A stretch of 64,000 nucleotides of DNA, taken from Helopsaltes ochotensis. Taxonomy: Eukaryota; Chordata; Aves; Passeriformes; Locustellidae. This document shows, piece by piece, positions 23,543 to 36,400 of the stretch. The position numbers were made by a program, and so were the translations under genes. Below the pieces are notes generated by a model. The model was not told where the DNA came from. It did no database searches and saw only the letters and a list, made by a program, of their open reading frames with translations. The stretch lies in contig VXBM01001975.1 of assembly GCA_013400155.1 (NCBI GenBank), forward strand, positions 1 to 64,000, written 5' to 3'. Every line of letters starts with the position of its first letter. The stretch's first letter is position 1.

Positions 23543-23800
23543 AGTGACAGGGACCAAGGAAATGGTAGGAAGCTGAGTCAGGGGAGGTTTAGGTTGGATA
23601 TCAGGAAAAGATTTCCAGCCAGAGGGTAGTTGGGCACTGGCACAGGCTCCCCAGGGAAGTGGTCACAGCACCACCCTGACAGAGCTCAAGAAGTTGTTGG
23701 ACAAAGCTCTAAGGCACATGGTGGAACTCTTGGGGATGATCTTGCGCAGGGCCATGAGCTGGACTCCATGGGTTGCTTCCCATTCAGTATATTCCATGAG
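23543..23800 (+). mobile_element. CR1 LINE fragment, 5'-truncated, with decayed ORF2 C-terminus
   Basis: The sequence follows the CR1 3' order on the plus strand: GTGACAGGGACCAAGGAAAT, then AGGTTTAGGTTGGATATCAG, then GGCTCCCCAGGGAAGTGGTC, ending in a degenerate ATTCCATGAG tail. Translated, it gives the end of CR1 ORF2 (the end of the reverse-transcriptase protein): FRLDIRK, then HWHRLPREVVTAP in one frame, then LTELKKLLDKALRHMV in another. A one-base loss near 23670-23676 explains the frame change. The copy is inactive. It is cut off on its 5' side at about 23543, which is typical of CR1 insertion by incomplete reverse transcription. The 60-75 codon plus frames at 23630-23839 and 23694-23921 are pieces of this element, not host genes. 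Confidence 0.9.
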
Positions 23801-26280
23801 AACAGAAATTGCCCTGCTGCCTTTGCTGCAGAGGTGTAGAAGTTGTCTGTCTCAGGAAAATCAGTCTAAAAGAACCCTTGAAGTGTGCAGTGCTTTCAGG
23901 AACCATATCATGCATAGCTAAAATGGTGGGGGTTTTTTTTGATTATGTTTTACTCAATACATACAATCCAAATAGCAATCAGAGACGTCTTTTAGTTCCT
24001 AAAAAGTTAAAATTTAGCAGTGCAGAGACCTAGGAAATACAGAAAAAAACCCCTCCAAACAAAACATTTAGGGGAGAAAGAAAAAAGAAGAAAGAAAAAG
24101 CGCTTATTTAATTTCAGAATAGTTCTTGGTATTCTTAAAGCCCTGAATGAAGATTTATGTTGGTCTTTCTTGATCCAAACGGGTTACCTCTCTTTAATAA
24201 CAAAGCTTTCTTTGAGAATGTTTAATGCTTATTGCTGCTGCCAGATACAACCTCCTACTTTTTTCAAGGTTTTGAAATATACTGGGCAGTTCCTAAGCTT
24301 TCTTTGGCATGTGAAGATAATTCATGTGTTGGACTACAAACCAACTGCTCACCCAAAAGCACAGGAGGCCCGGATGATATAGATTAGGAATAAACAAAAG
24401 GAACTGGAAAATTCTGTAGAGGTAACATTTTAATAACTGTGCTTCCACATTATATGGTGGAAAATTACCTTGTGAAAAGTGAATAGTCTGCAGAGGATCC
24501 TCTGCCTTTTGCTATAAAAGGGTTTGTTCTCTTTTCCCCCTACATGTGTACTCAACAGATAACACAGAAAATGCTAATCCCAATTGTAGGCTGGTGAGAG
24601 GGGAGGAAAAGGAGCGAGACCGAAGTAATAAATCTGGATCACATACTCAAAGATCATTGGCACAGCAATGGCAGCAGATGCCCAGGAGAGAGGGTGTTCA
24701 ATCTGTATTGCATCACACGGAATATAGCCCACATGGTGGGTTTTTTTCCAAAACTTAGCCTTCCTTCTGGAGTGCCAGGGGCTGCAGTGCCCCAGAAATA
24801 CCCTTTAAAAGCCCCAGGCATAACTGCTACCCTCGAAGTGTAGTGCCAGTGCTGATGTGAATGGAGGAGATTCCAGCAATGTGCTCGTTTCCATGAAATA
24901 TGTTGAAGAACAATGGAGCAGAAGACAAAGCTTGGATGAAGCTATCCCCCCACCGCCCCCCCCCAAGAAAGCTTTGGTTTAGCTTGAAAACTGAGACAAA
25001 GTGTACATAAACAAATAAACTGAAACAGCTGTAAATAGCCTATGAAAACATGCTACAATAAAATAGTTCAGGACTCCTCTTCATTATGCCACTTCACGTT
25101 CGAGGGGATGACTGGAAAAGAAGATCCTCTATTTTTTTAAGAAATCCACAGGCCTTACAGCAAACAAGCATGTTTTCCAGTTCAAATATTATGAGTATTC
25201 TTTAATGTTTGCACAGGCTCAGATTTCTGAGCCCGTGTAATAATCTGCAAAAAGATCCCACTTTTTTTTTGCTTCACTGAGACTCCCACATGGCACAGAG
25301 TGGAAAACACTTTGCTGTGGCGTGTTTAATAGGTTGCAGAGCAGGCAGTATGTGGTTCCTTAGAGCAACTGGCATGAGAGAAGATGAAATATGTCCTGCT
25401 TTCCCAAAGCAGATTGTATGGCTCTGTGGCTACCTGAAAGGAAAGACCACTTCCAGTTTAGCCACACAGACGTAATCCCTGTGTATTCTTAGATTTATGA
25501 GCAGCTGTATTACCGTGCAATTAGTCTGGATTACCGAAATGTGGGATAAGAGGAGGGGGAAAAAGGTTTGCTTCTCATTATTTTTTTCCTCTGAGCACTC
25601 ATCTGCTTTACTCAGAGTTTCCTATACCTGATTCTTCGGTGTCTGTGGCCACCAACAGAGTTTTTCCCCAGCCCTAGCAGTCTGGTTTAAATGTGTGTGC
25701 TGTACATTCTCCTTGTCCGGAGGGCTCTGGTAAAGGCATTTATCTGTTGAATGACGTGCAGACTGCCAGATTCAACAGATGACAGCTTAAGCACAGCACT
25801 AATGACCACCAATGGTGTGGGTTTTATTTTGGGATCCTGCTTTTTCTTAAAAAACCCGAAAAACAGTCCTTGCCATTTAAAAAAAAATTTCTTCTCTCAA
25901 GCGGTTTCTTTTGTTTTGGTGTATTCTTCTGCTCTGTCCCATATTAAGGACTGATCTTGATTTCATGTGCCCTAATTTTGTGCTGCCCCTCCTCTAGCCT
26001 TAAGCAGCTGCTGGTGGTTTGTGCAGGAGTTTGGGAACAGATGTGACCAAACAGGCACAGACACAAGTAGATGATGCTGACTCCCTCCCTCTCTCACTGC
26101 CCCCCCCCCTCACCTGTTGGCCATTTGCTGTCCTCTGATAAATTTAAGACATAAGGCAGCTCAGAAAACACACAGATCATGACTCCCCTTTGTTTTTCTT
26201 GCCCTTTTTTCAGACACAGGTCTGTACAAAGGCAAGACAGGGGTGACACAGGGACATAAAACAGGCAGATGGGAAGCACA
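23801..26280. other. Unique noncoding sequence with short low-complexity tracts
   Basis: No gene is supported. It holds a purine tract at 24070-24100 (GGGGAGAAAGAAAAAAGAAG...), a C-rich stretch at 24946-24964 and a run of ten C at 26100-26109. The 120-codon plus frame at 24020-24382 begins in the purine tract (Lys/Arg-rich start) and resembles no known protein. Confidence 0.55.
24946..24964. repeat. C-rich tract
   Basis: Six C, ACCG, then nine C. The minus strand therefore carries two long G-runs and might form G-quadruplex-like structures. A nearby run of ten C at 26100-26109 is independent. Confidence 0.85.
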
Positions 26281-26320
26281 GTTAACTTTGGTTAACTTTG
26301 GTTAACTCTGGTTAACTTTC
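26281..26320. repeat. Four-copy array of a GTTAAC-based 10-mer
   Basis: Four head-to-tail 10-bp units, GTTAACTTTG, GTTAACTTTG, GTTAACTCTG and GTTAACTTTC. Each unit starts with the palindrome GTTAAC, so four identical palindromes are spaced exactly 10 bp apart, about one helical turn. Copies 1 and 2 are identical; copies 3 and 4 each carry one change. The array is bounded by GGGAAGCACA and CTATCAGCAG, which do not continue the period. It is most simply slippage. A cluster of nuclear-receptor-like (CAAAG-type) or HNF1-like half sites is possible but is inference only. Confidence 0.95.
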
Positions 26321-27544
26321 CTATCAGCAGCAACCTCATCATGTGGGTCCTGCTCATGGGTGCACTGACCTGGGAGCTGCTTGGCAGCGTTGTTTTGGGA
26401 TGAATACTGTCCTGTACTGAGGAAATGGAATGCAGTTCAAGGTAATCTCTTCAGGGGTGTCACGCTGTTCCCCTAGGAAGGGTTTAGAGTCCCAGGAAAT
26501 TAAAAAGTGTGCCAGTGGGTAGAGGGCGAAGGCATCCTAACACAATTCTGCATATGGCCACAATGGTCCTTAGCAGGGATTTTCTTAGGAAACAACATAT
26601 GCAAAGATAATAACCTCCCTGCTGGTACTGGCAGATATCTGCCTTTCTGGCGGACTCAGATTCATTCATATGCACAACAGGGGGGAAAGGATTATTTTAG
26701 CCTACTTATTTTCTTTCCTAGTTCACATCACTCAACGAGTATGTACAAATAGGAAGGATGCCAAGTTGTTTACAAGAAGATCAGCCGTGATTTGAGCCAA
26801 AACTATCAGTCCAAGTGCCCTCAAGCTGTAGGGATTTTCTGATGTGGCTATGACTCCAAAAGCTGTGACTCAGCTCCATCTCTGCACTGGATGGATGTCA
26901 AAATTAATATCTAAGCAAAAGCCCCATTCTAAGTTGTACTGAGAGCTCCCACTGAGTGCCAGACATGAGAAATCACCCTGACTCTCTCAGCATAACGCTT
27001 CCAAGACACAGGTAACTTACAGCATAAATTTGAGCTGAGAAATTCTCTTTTAAGTGTTTTTCCTTTGAAAATCTTACTGAGCTCCTATCTCTTCCCCTTC
27101 CAGACCACCCACAGATGCCACCCACAGACCAGTCACCCCATGGCCTTTAGAGGTCATCTGTCATTCTCGCTATCTTAATCCTGAGAGCATAGGTGCTCAA
27201 TCAGAAAAGTGACTTTAAACAGGTGCTTAATGTCAAAACCACAATTCATATCATTAGAATATGATTAGCATGAATATTGACATCTGTGTGTTTACTTCCT
27301 GCTAAGTGTTTGCATGTTGAATACGTGTGTAATAACAAAGGAATGACTCCAGAGAGCTATGGAGATTGGACATTTGAGACGAGGAGTTCTTGCTGTAAAG
27401 AATTCAACAGGAGGTACAGCATCAGCTCTGAAACACCAGCATGGTGCCAGGAACGTTTATACAAAACAGTCAGACCCATATCATCCTCCAAAATGATGCT
27501 GTGAATCAGGATATAGTGCAACAACATTTTCAGTTCTTGTTTTC

Positions 27545-27575
<31 letters not shown>

Positions 27576-30500
27576 AAATCTCCCCTTCAGATATTATATG
27601 TTGATTGAAACTGCAAAGTAGATGAGTGGCAAGGAAGAATTTTCCAGTCAATCAAAATGAAAGAAAAGATTTTGGCGACTTCCTATTGTATTCATCCTCA
27701 GCCTTACACTGCTGTGCTTGTTTTTAAGTACTCTTGAGTGTGATAGTTCCGTGCTGAGAGAGCTGAGATGCTCACCTGTCCTTCTGCTGTCTCTGGCTTT
27801 GACAATGGTCACCTCCTGTTCTCTGCCTTCTCCAATGTTCAGATACAGATGCCACAGGTGACCTTCCTCACCACTGTGGTTAAGGGCACCTCTCCACTGA
27901 ACCCCCACGTTGGCTCATCCTTTGCAGCACTAGAGCAGCTTGCTGCTTGTCCTGTTTCGAAAGACAAATTCAGATTCGCCTCTTCTTGGCTGTTAGGTCG
28001 TCTCTCCCAAAATCGCTCTTTATTTCCATAACACCTTTGCTACGAAGCCGTTAAAATTTTGAGTTGTTATTTCTATGTTTTGTAGCGAGCAGGATATTTG
28101 AAGGGTTATTTTTCAACAGCCTTTCTAAAAACCTGCTTTCTCCTCATTTGGCTCCATCCTTATGACTTAGCCCCTGTGCCTCTATTCCCCTCTAAGAGAA
28201 CATGATTTTTGATTTGGAATACATTGTTATTTTTATTTTTTAAATTTAAAATGCAACGTAATGATGGTCATGATACACACGTGCCTGAGGTTGACTACAC
28301 GATATTATTGCTGTTTATTGCTCCTGTCATCTTTGATTTCCCCTCCTGCTGCAGCTTTCACTTCTTGAAGCTTGTCTTAATTTCAGACTTGGATCCCACC
28401 AGTCACACATCTGCTTACCTTTAGTCATCCGCGTATCCCCGTCAATCCCACCGAGAATACACACGCACTTTAAATTAGGCACATGTGCAAGACTTTCTGG
28501 AATTAAATCCTGGGAAATGTAGCCTACTTGTTGTTATTTTTCCCAGCTTCAGCAGCTAGTGGCTTCTGCAGGTGGCCAGACCTGCGGAGATTTAAACACC
28601 CTTGTTGGTAAAGAAAAGGCAGTTGGCCAAAAATCAGATTTGAGAAAAGGTCCTGACAATATTACAAAAAGAATTTTTTTGGTTTTTGGTGTTTTTTTTA
28701 GCAGTAATAATGGAGTGGGCTTTCGTGGCGAGGGCTGTTCCAAGGAGCAAAGAGCTGGCAGAGACCCAACATTGTATTCTCATTTCTTGAGGCGATGCTC
28801 GGATCAGAGGCAGTTTTCCTCAGACATGATTTTCCTCCTTTCCTTAAGTAAATCAGGGTCATCACAAGCAAGGGGCAGGAGGGACAGGGGAAATACTAAC
28901 CTGTAATTTTTGTTGGGGAAACACCTCCAGTATAACTGAAGTTGTATTGTTTGGGTGTTGGAAATGACAGCAAAAAAAACCAAACACCAGAAGGACTACA
29001 GAAGTTTCTGGGAAAAACTCAGGAGGAAAATCAGACTGAAGGGCAATCTGTAATGTCAAGATTGATTAGACTGTTATAATTTGGTGTTCTTATTTTGCTT
29101 ATTTCTTCATATTTAAACTATTGCAACAAGAGCTGAAAATAACTCATATTTCAGTTTGCATTAAGCAGTACTGTAACTGCAATTCGATATTAAAAAAAAA
29201 GACGAAGAAGATGTAAGTTATGGTGTTCTAAATCACTTGCCACATGATATCTGAAATTATTGGAATGAATTCAAACCATTAAAATAATTACATTTATTTG
29301 AAAAAACCATATATTTTTACTTTTATTCCCATTGATGATACAGACCAGGTATGGCAGAGTAAAAAACGAGAGAAAACAAAAACTGCAGGAAGACAATAAA
29401 ATGACAGCTTAATTTTGATTTAACAATTCGTTCCTCTAGAAATGCAACTTTCAAGACATTATTGAAGATGTATGTTTAATTCCAGCATACCTCAAACACC
29501 AGTCTAAAAATAGCATCATTCCCAAAAGGCAGAAAATCTGAGCTGCCACCACCTCTGCAGCTCTGTTGCCAATATCTGCATTGTTTGTTTATCCAGGGAG
29601 ACCTCTGTGAAGGAGCAGGACCCCGGGGCAGCTCACATGGGGCCGGATGGGAGGAGGTGGGAGGTCGAGCTTTGCATCCCTCCTGGCTTTCCCCTGGAGG
29701 CTGCTCTGGTGATGAAAAAGCCCCTGCAGCTCTGGGTCCCCGTTGGGAACAGTAACCCAAAAGAGAGAGAGAAAAAGTGAGATGGAGAGAAAAGCAGGCA
29801 GAGCAAAGAGTGTAACCTAGTGCTTCCTGGCATTGCTTCCTGAAAAAGAGCCCTTCAGTTTCAATCTTCTGCTACACAGAAGGGCATGAGGCAATCTCCG
29901 CTTTGGAAATTAGATAAATTAGAAAATTCATTTTTCTGCTAATTTAGAAACATTTCTCATATGTTTGATTTGCCAGTTTTATTCCTATAATCTGTTGGTA
30001 ACTAAATTGATACCTTTATGTTTTAAAAAAAAAAAAAATCCTCCCTTTTTACATTTCAGCTGTTAAATAAAAAATCGGCAATTCATAAGGAGCACAAAAT
30101 CCCACGGGGGTGAATGCACTGGAGATCTGGAGCCAAATTCCTTCACAGTCAAATTTTTTGCCCTCCTCCCTGCTATTCTGACAGGCGGGGCAACAGTGAT
30201 TAGGATGATCTCCTCGTTCTTCAGAGTATATTTATGTTTCCTCTGCAACAATACACATCTTTTCATTATTCTTTGGATACAACACTATCTGCAAACCATC
30301 ATTGTTCTACCTGATATGGCCTAAATATTGACAAAGAAACAAAGAAAATACACGTGTTGAAACAAGCCGACCTCTGGCACAAGAAGAGCAAATAAGTGAA
30401 TGCTCTGGGATGTGTCATTTATTACTGCTAATTGCTTTTTAAACGCCACGAGTCTCCTCTCAGTTTGGGAGACAAACACCCCAACAGTGCTGCATTAGAC

Positions 30501-33428
30501 TGGGGGCAGGACCAGCACTGTGTGCTTGTCCATTCTGATAAATCCATGCAGAGATGAGTCAGGCTGGCTGTGTTAATAGCAGCTCGGGTTTTACTGCAGC
30601 TGATGGCTTTTGGAGGGTTTTCTTCTACCCTGCATCACCTATCTGTATCATGTGTCAGGGAGAGCTGACTGCATACTCAGATATTAGGTGGTACCTGAAA
30701 CTATTCAGCTGTTTTGGATGGTGTCTGGAACCCACCTCTTCTTAAAACTCATCTTCAACAAGGCCAAAGAATCTTTTAGTGTAGTTTATCCAGAGACTGT
30801 CCATGAGCCAAGGGGTTCAGAGTAACCAACAGCATGAAAATGAAATTAAAAGTGCACATGGATGCTGCACAGGAAGAGGTCTCAGGGATTGTGAGGCTTG
30901 ACAGGAAAAAAGCATCTTGCCCCAAGTTAAGGGTATTTGAGAGGTATTTAACCTTCATTCTGACTACTTACACGCAATTCCATATTATTATTTACAATAC
31001 CATTGAAGCAAAACGTGAATTTTCCATAGCAACCCAGGCTTCAAATGAGGCCTATGTTGCTTCCCCAAATTACAACACCTCCTTAAAAAGGAGTAAAGAA
31101 GAGTGCACTTGTAATCTGAACTCTTGCAAGATGCTAGAAGCAAAACATGGCTTTAATAAACAACACATTTTCTCCAATTCTTAGAGTATATTTTATAAGA
31201 AAAGATTGCAATCACAAAAAGAATATAAATATGTCTATATAAAATGAGATATTTCAGCTTAATCAATATTTCAGGAAAATGTTAACACTGAGGATGTACT
31301 GGCAACAGTAGGACCAGTGTGACCATTGACATGATGTGGGTGAGGATTTCTGTGTCGCTGACTTGTTTTTCCACTGTGAGGAAAGCAAAACAGCAACAAA
31401 TCATACATTCATTCATGCATTTTGCACTTTCCGTTTATTCAGCCCTTTTGCCAGAAAAATAATGAAGCGTCCAGCAGATGACATAGTTGTACATAAATAA
31501 ATATTTATTCAAATCCCCTGCATGCAGTCACTGCCCACTAAAAAATACCAGAATCAGCTGGATTTCTGGAAAGCAGAATGCATCCAGAAATTTTGCTTAA
31601 GTTATGGGAAATAATGCTTGTTGAACTGCAGCTTTGAAAGTCTCTTGTGGTTGTAAATGTTTGTGTGTGAATACCTGCGTGTCTGTCGATGTTATGTGGT
31701 ATAAAGCTCTTGGACTCTTCACATCCATTTCACTTTTCTTCCTGTTATTCTCAGGTACTGACAAGATTTGTCCTAAGCACACAGGAGGTTTTCTGTTGTA
31801 GATATCAGTTTTACAGGACTGATGCACACCCTTTTTGTCCTTCCTAATCAGAGTTTGAAGAGCTTCAGCCACATGTGTCTGGCATGAGAAAAACCCTGTA
31901 CTAAAAGGGACGATCTTCTCACCCTCTTTACAAATTATTTCCTATGATTACAGTGACAATGAAAATAAGGGAAAAAAACAGCTATTTGTTACTATTTCTT
32001 AAAGCAAATCAAAAATCCAAGCCCTATAGCTAACAAGTAGTTACAACAGCTGAGACAACCCATGTCTCTCCACACATTTCTACAGATGTTTAGGAGTTTG
32101 TTTTCCTTTGGAGATAAGTGGGAGCTGCTTCCCTAGCAGCACCTAGCAGAAGAAGCAGCCCCAAATCTCTGTTTTGTTTTAATTGCTATATACTACTTCC
32201 ACAACACAGACACCATTGACCTATGCTGGACACACCAGCCCTGGTGGATATCCACAGAGACTCCGACTGGCCCAACTCACTTGCTTTCAAGATTTTTGTT
32301 CATCGTGAACAGACTCCTGGAAATCTGGACACAGTATTCTCACAGATAATTCCTGTTTTTTCCACTTTATTTCTTGTTGTCTCTTCCGGGACCTTTCAGC
32401 CTCGAATATCAGCTTTCCATTTGCAATTCATGATACTAGCTGGAAATTTCACAGGGCAAAAGCAGATCCTATGGACTGGCTTAATTCCACTATCCTTACT
32501 TTAGACTCTTGTGAATTAAGGAAAGTTACATCAGGTTTGAATTTTGTTTTGCTTTTTAATCTAAAGATACTGTTTGTTTTGGCTTAAAGGGAATTGTGAG
32601 AAATACCAATATATTTAAAGGGAACACATTTAAGTGCTTTCTGAGGACAGCAAGTGAACCTTAGCAGTGAAATCCTGCTGTGTGTGAGGTTCTAAGATTG
32701 CAATGTACAAATGCTTTACTGGGATGTAAGAATGTCCAAATGTGTGTAGTCCAGGATGATATCCAGTCAAAAATGGCTAATGCATAAGGAAAAGGTTGTT
32801 CTCAAAATTTAAAGGAATCAGTTTATACCCACATCTAAAATTTCTAGTGACATCACACACCATGAAACACTGAAATCTAATAAAGCTGTTCACTTCAACA
32901 GAAGTTTTAAAATATGTTCAGAAAGACTTTACCTCACCTCTGCTGCCTGACTTCAGCTTTGAAATCTTAAATCTGACAGTTGGCCACTTCTCTTTTACTT
33001 CTTTTTCTACCACAGAACAGCATTTTGACTTTGCCTTCCCAGCCTGTATCAGCCATACCAACATTCTGAAATGCTTCATATCGAGCATCTCTTGTAGTCA
33101 TTGGGAAATACTAGAAGTCCTGATGTAATTTCTCAATCAAACAACGAAATTAGATCCTAGTGAGCCAGGAACAGTGGACATTTGACTTCACAGCTCCACA
33201 CTGCCATGGCTGCAGGCAGTATAATTTCATAGTTCTCAGAAAATGTGTAACTCAGGAGTTACTCAGAAACATAAACTGCAATTCCTAGAGGTAAAGTAAA
33301 ATATCCATTAGTTGCATATATCAAGATTTGTCTACTCTAAAAGAATATACATTACAGACAGATACCCCTGATACCTGACATATGGTTTTCTTTTGGGGAA
33401 TCTGAAGTATTAAAAAAATTGTTCCATT
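26321..33428. other. Unique noncoding sequence, no gene seen
   Basis: Seven kilobases without recognisable gene or interspersed repeat. It holds a (TTTTC)n microsatellite at 27540-27576 and a 14-A run at 30025-30038. Open frames of 60-116 codons (for example 28559-28906 plus, 30834-31184 plus, 32223-32504 plus) carry no recognisable domain. Confidence 0.55.
27540..27576. repeat. (TTTTC)n microsatellite
   Basis: Five copies of a TTTTC-type pentamer followed by an 11-T run and AAA. Pentamer microsatellites of this kind often arise from old A-rich tails, but nothing retroposon-like is evident beside it. Confidence 0.92.
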
Positions 33429-33451
33429 CTCAGCCTTATGCAAAGGCTGAG
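33429..33451. repeat. Perfect 9-bp inverted repeat (hairpin)
   Basis: Arms CTCAGCCTT and AAGGCTGAG are exact reverse complements around the five-base loop ATGCA. A 14-A run follows at 33529-33542. Without flanking conservation this may be chance: a few perfect 9-bp hairpins with short loops are expected in 64 kb. Confidence 0.85.
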
Positions 33452-36400
33452 TCCATTATTGGCCTTGGTCTTCACAGAGTAAATTCATTAGTTTGAATTG
33501 CGTTTTTATTAATGCTAAAAGTCAGGGGAAAAAAAAAAAAAAGCTAGGGCTAAGCGCCATTGTTGTAATGCCTTGTTGTACCATTTGGAAAAATTTACTT
33601 GTCCGTACTTTAAGCTCCCTGCGACAAAGTCTGTCTCTCCAGGGTTTCAGGCCGTGTACAAGACAATAGAAGCAATGCAGGAATATAACAAATTCTTCGT
33701 GGAATTAACAGTGCCAGTGGATGCAGTTCCAGTCCATGGAATTGCAAAGTGTGTCCAGATGCTGCAAGGATGCATATCTTGTAAATGCTTATGATGATAA
33801 ACAGATAATAAAGGTTGAATTAAACAAGTCAATGGTTTTGGCCTTGCTGACTGCAAGTTCTGGAGTGTACATGAAATAAACCATCTCCACAGTTAGCACT
33901 GGTTGGCTCTCTACCAGTTCCAAGGACAGTCAGGATCTTGGCTCTCACTTCTGGGAATGGTCCCTCTGGGGCTGCATTTCAAAGCACAGACAGGATGGTG
34001 CAAGTGTAGTGCCCAAACCTTATATGATTTGACAATTTCATCTTTGGTGGGTGGAAGTTCAGCCTTTTTTTCACAAAATGTAGAGGAGAGAAGAGTTTGT
34101 TTGAATGATTTTGTCAGAAAATAATTGCAGAAGGATGGCCAGTTCCAACACAAACCCCAGGGACAGCTCTACAAGGTACCTAATAGGAGATATAGAGCTT
34201 CCTCCTAATTTATCATCTATGTGTTTATTTATCACATGATGTCCCACATCCCAGGCACTGCACAGACCAGCCTCTGAGACATCAACCCTGGAGAAAGCTT
34301 TTAAATTCTATTCAGTTGAAATTCATGCATAGAAACCAGTTTAGCATTAAGGAAAGAAATCCAAGGCAACTGCATGGTAGGAATTATCTTGGCTGTGCCA
34401 AAAGATTTCCTGTGTGTTTCTTAGCTCTCCGTATTTCAAGTTTCTTCTGTAAGAAAATTTGTCTGTTACTCTGAAATTATAGAGGACAGGGTTTCCACTG
34501 AGGTGTACCAGTACCTACATAATGTTAAAGATGACCATCAGTGTTTCCATGAGCATGTGAAGCACTTGATCATAAACTTTGTTGACATTCCCCATGAGGT
34601 CTAAAGATCCTGTGATGGAAGGTGTAATGACATTTCAAGATGTTAGTGGTACTCAGTATTTCTATGGGTGATGGGCAGTATTCCAAATTTTCCTGGTATC
34701 TTTGAGTTACAGAAAATTAATTTCTATTTGAAATTAAATTCTGATACGGAAATGTGTCCTCCTACTAAGGCTGGGCATTGATGGGTAGGAATCTGTTACC
34801 ATAAAGGGAGCCAGAAGGCAGCTGAATGAAACCTTAGACAAAAAGGAACGGGGTTTTTTTGTGCTAAATGACTAAAACTAAGGCATTTTGCCAAGGCATG
34901 AGTGCATCATAACCCACTACTTATTTGGGGGGAAGAAATGCCCCAGCATTTCCACTTCCAGCATGCTGACAGCTCGGCCCTGAGCCATCTATTATCCACA
35001 GCAACGTGCCCAGGGCTGGTGCTGCCACATGCACACTAAAGCCTGCTGCCCACAGAGGCCCAGTTTTGGATCTGGGTGCTGGTTTCTCCCAGAATTGTGT
35101 GTTTGAAAGTGTGTAGCACTACAAAGCACATTGCAGTGACTGCACTGGTTTATAAATTGGCACTGATGCCTGCTTTTTTTCCAAAGTCAAGTGTAAAGTC
35201 TTAGGGCCCTATTAATGAAAAATCCATCTGATGGCTGAATCACAGAAAAAGGAGGGCCCCAAATTAAGAGCAGGATCTGTTCAAAAAGCCATGTGCTCAT
35301 GTAAAAATGTGATGGAATACGGGCACAGAAGTTCCCGTGTGGATTTCGCTAGATGCATAAGGATTCCTGGCATGAACATAAATTTATATGCTGTACTTAG
35401 AGACATGATGCAGGGGGTTAGGAGGCTGTAAATATGCTTCCTTGCTGCATAAAGTAGGGTGATAAACAGTGACATGTCCAAAGCCCTGAAAAAAAAAAAG
35501 GGTTGGTGTTGCCCTGATTTTTGCAGCCTTTCTGATGTGTTTCTTAGCTTTTAGAATGGAGTCAGAATCCTCAATGTTTAGGTAGTGCTTTGCCGTTCTC
35601 ACGCTGGTGTATCTGTAAGATAAGGTTTGTTTGGGAAATGGATTGGTAAACATCACGTACCTTTGGATGCAAATTGTACTGACTGACCGTCAGCTGGGCC
35701 AGTGGAGATGAGAGGTGTTCACCTTCTCATCCAATCCCTGGCATGGACCTGCGGTCTACTTAAGAAAGAAAGAATAAACAAAAGGCCCCTTTTGGATCCT
35801 TCTCCTCATCGAGTGTCCTGTGCGGTTCTTGCTGAGCTGAACAGCCCACAGGTTGGGGTCAAGCATGATAACTAACAAGTCTCACTTTTCTCTGCCTACA
35901 TGTTTTTATTTCTACTGCATGAAAACCGTTTACTCTTGTTCGACATATCAACCGTGCTCCCTGAACAACCTGGGAAACTGTTAATGGCCGTACCTATCTG
36001 AGTATTTGACACAAGCTGTAGGAGTAGTCAGCACCTGTTATTTATAGAAAAGACAGTGAAACAGTCCTAAAGTACAGGACTATAAAAGCATACTAAGAGT
36101 ATGTTATAATTCCCAGGAAAAAACCATTATTTTCAAATTACCTCAATGAGTTTACATACTTTTATTTCTTTTTACTGTTATAATCAACATTTTCAGGAAA
36201 AGATAAAACTGAAGAATTTTCCATCAGAAAATATATCTGTGTTATTGCTATCTCCATCCTTAGCCAATTTACGCAAAACAAACTACATTCCTTTTTGTAA
36301 TATGTTTAATTTCCCGTAGGCCTGGATTACAATAATGTTTTTTACATTTCATGTGGTTTTTCTTTTTTTTTTTTAATTAAAATGCAGGCTTCTTTCATGC

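Noticed and set aside
23116..23544. 142-codon plus-strand open frame ending next to a CR1 element
   Set aside because: No domain resemblance. It ends in the CR1 edge and spans unrelated sequence, so it is most likely chance.
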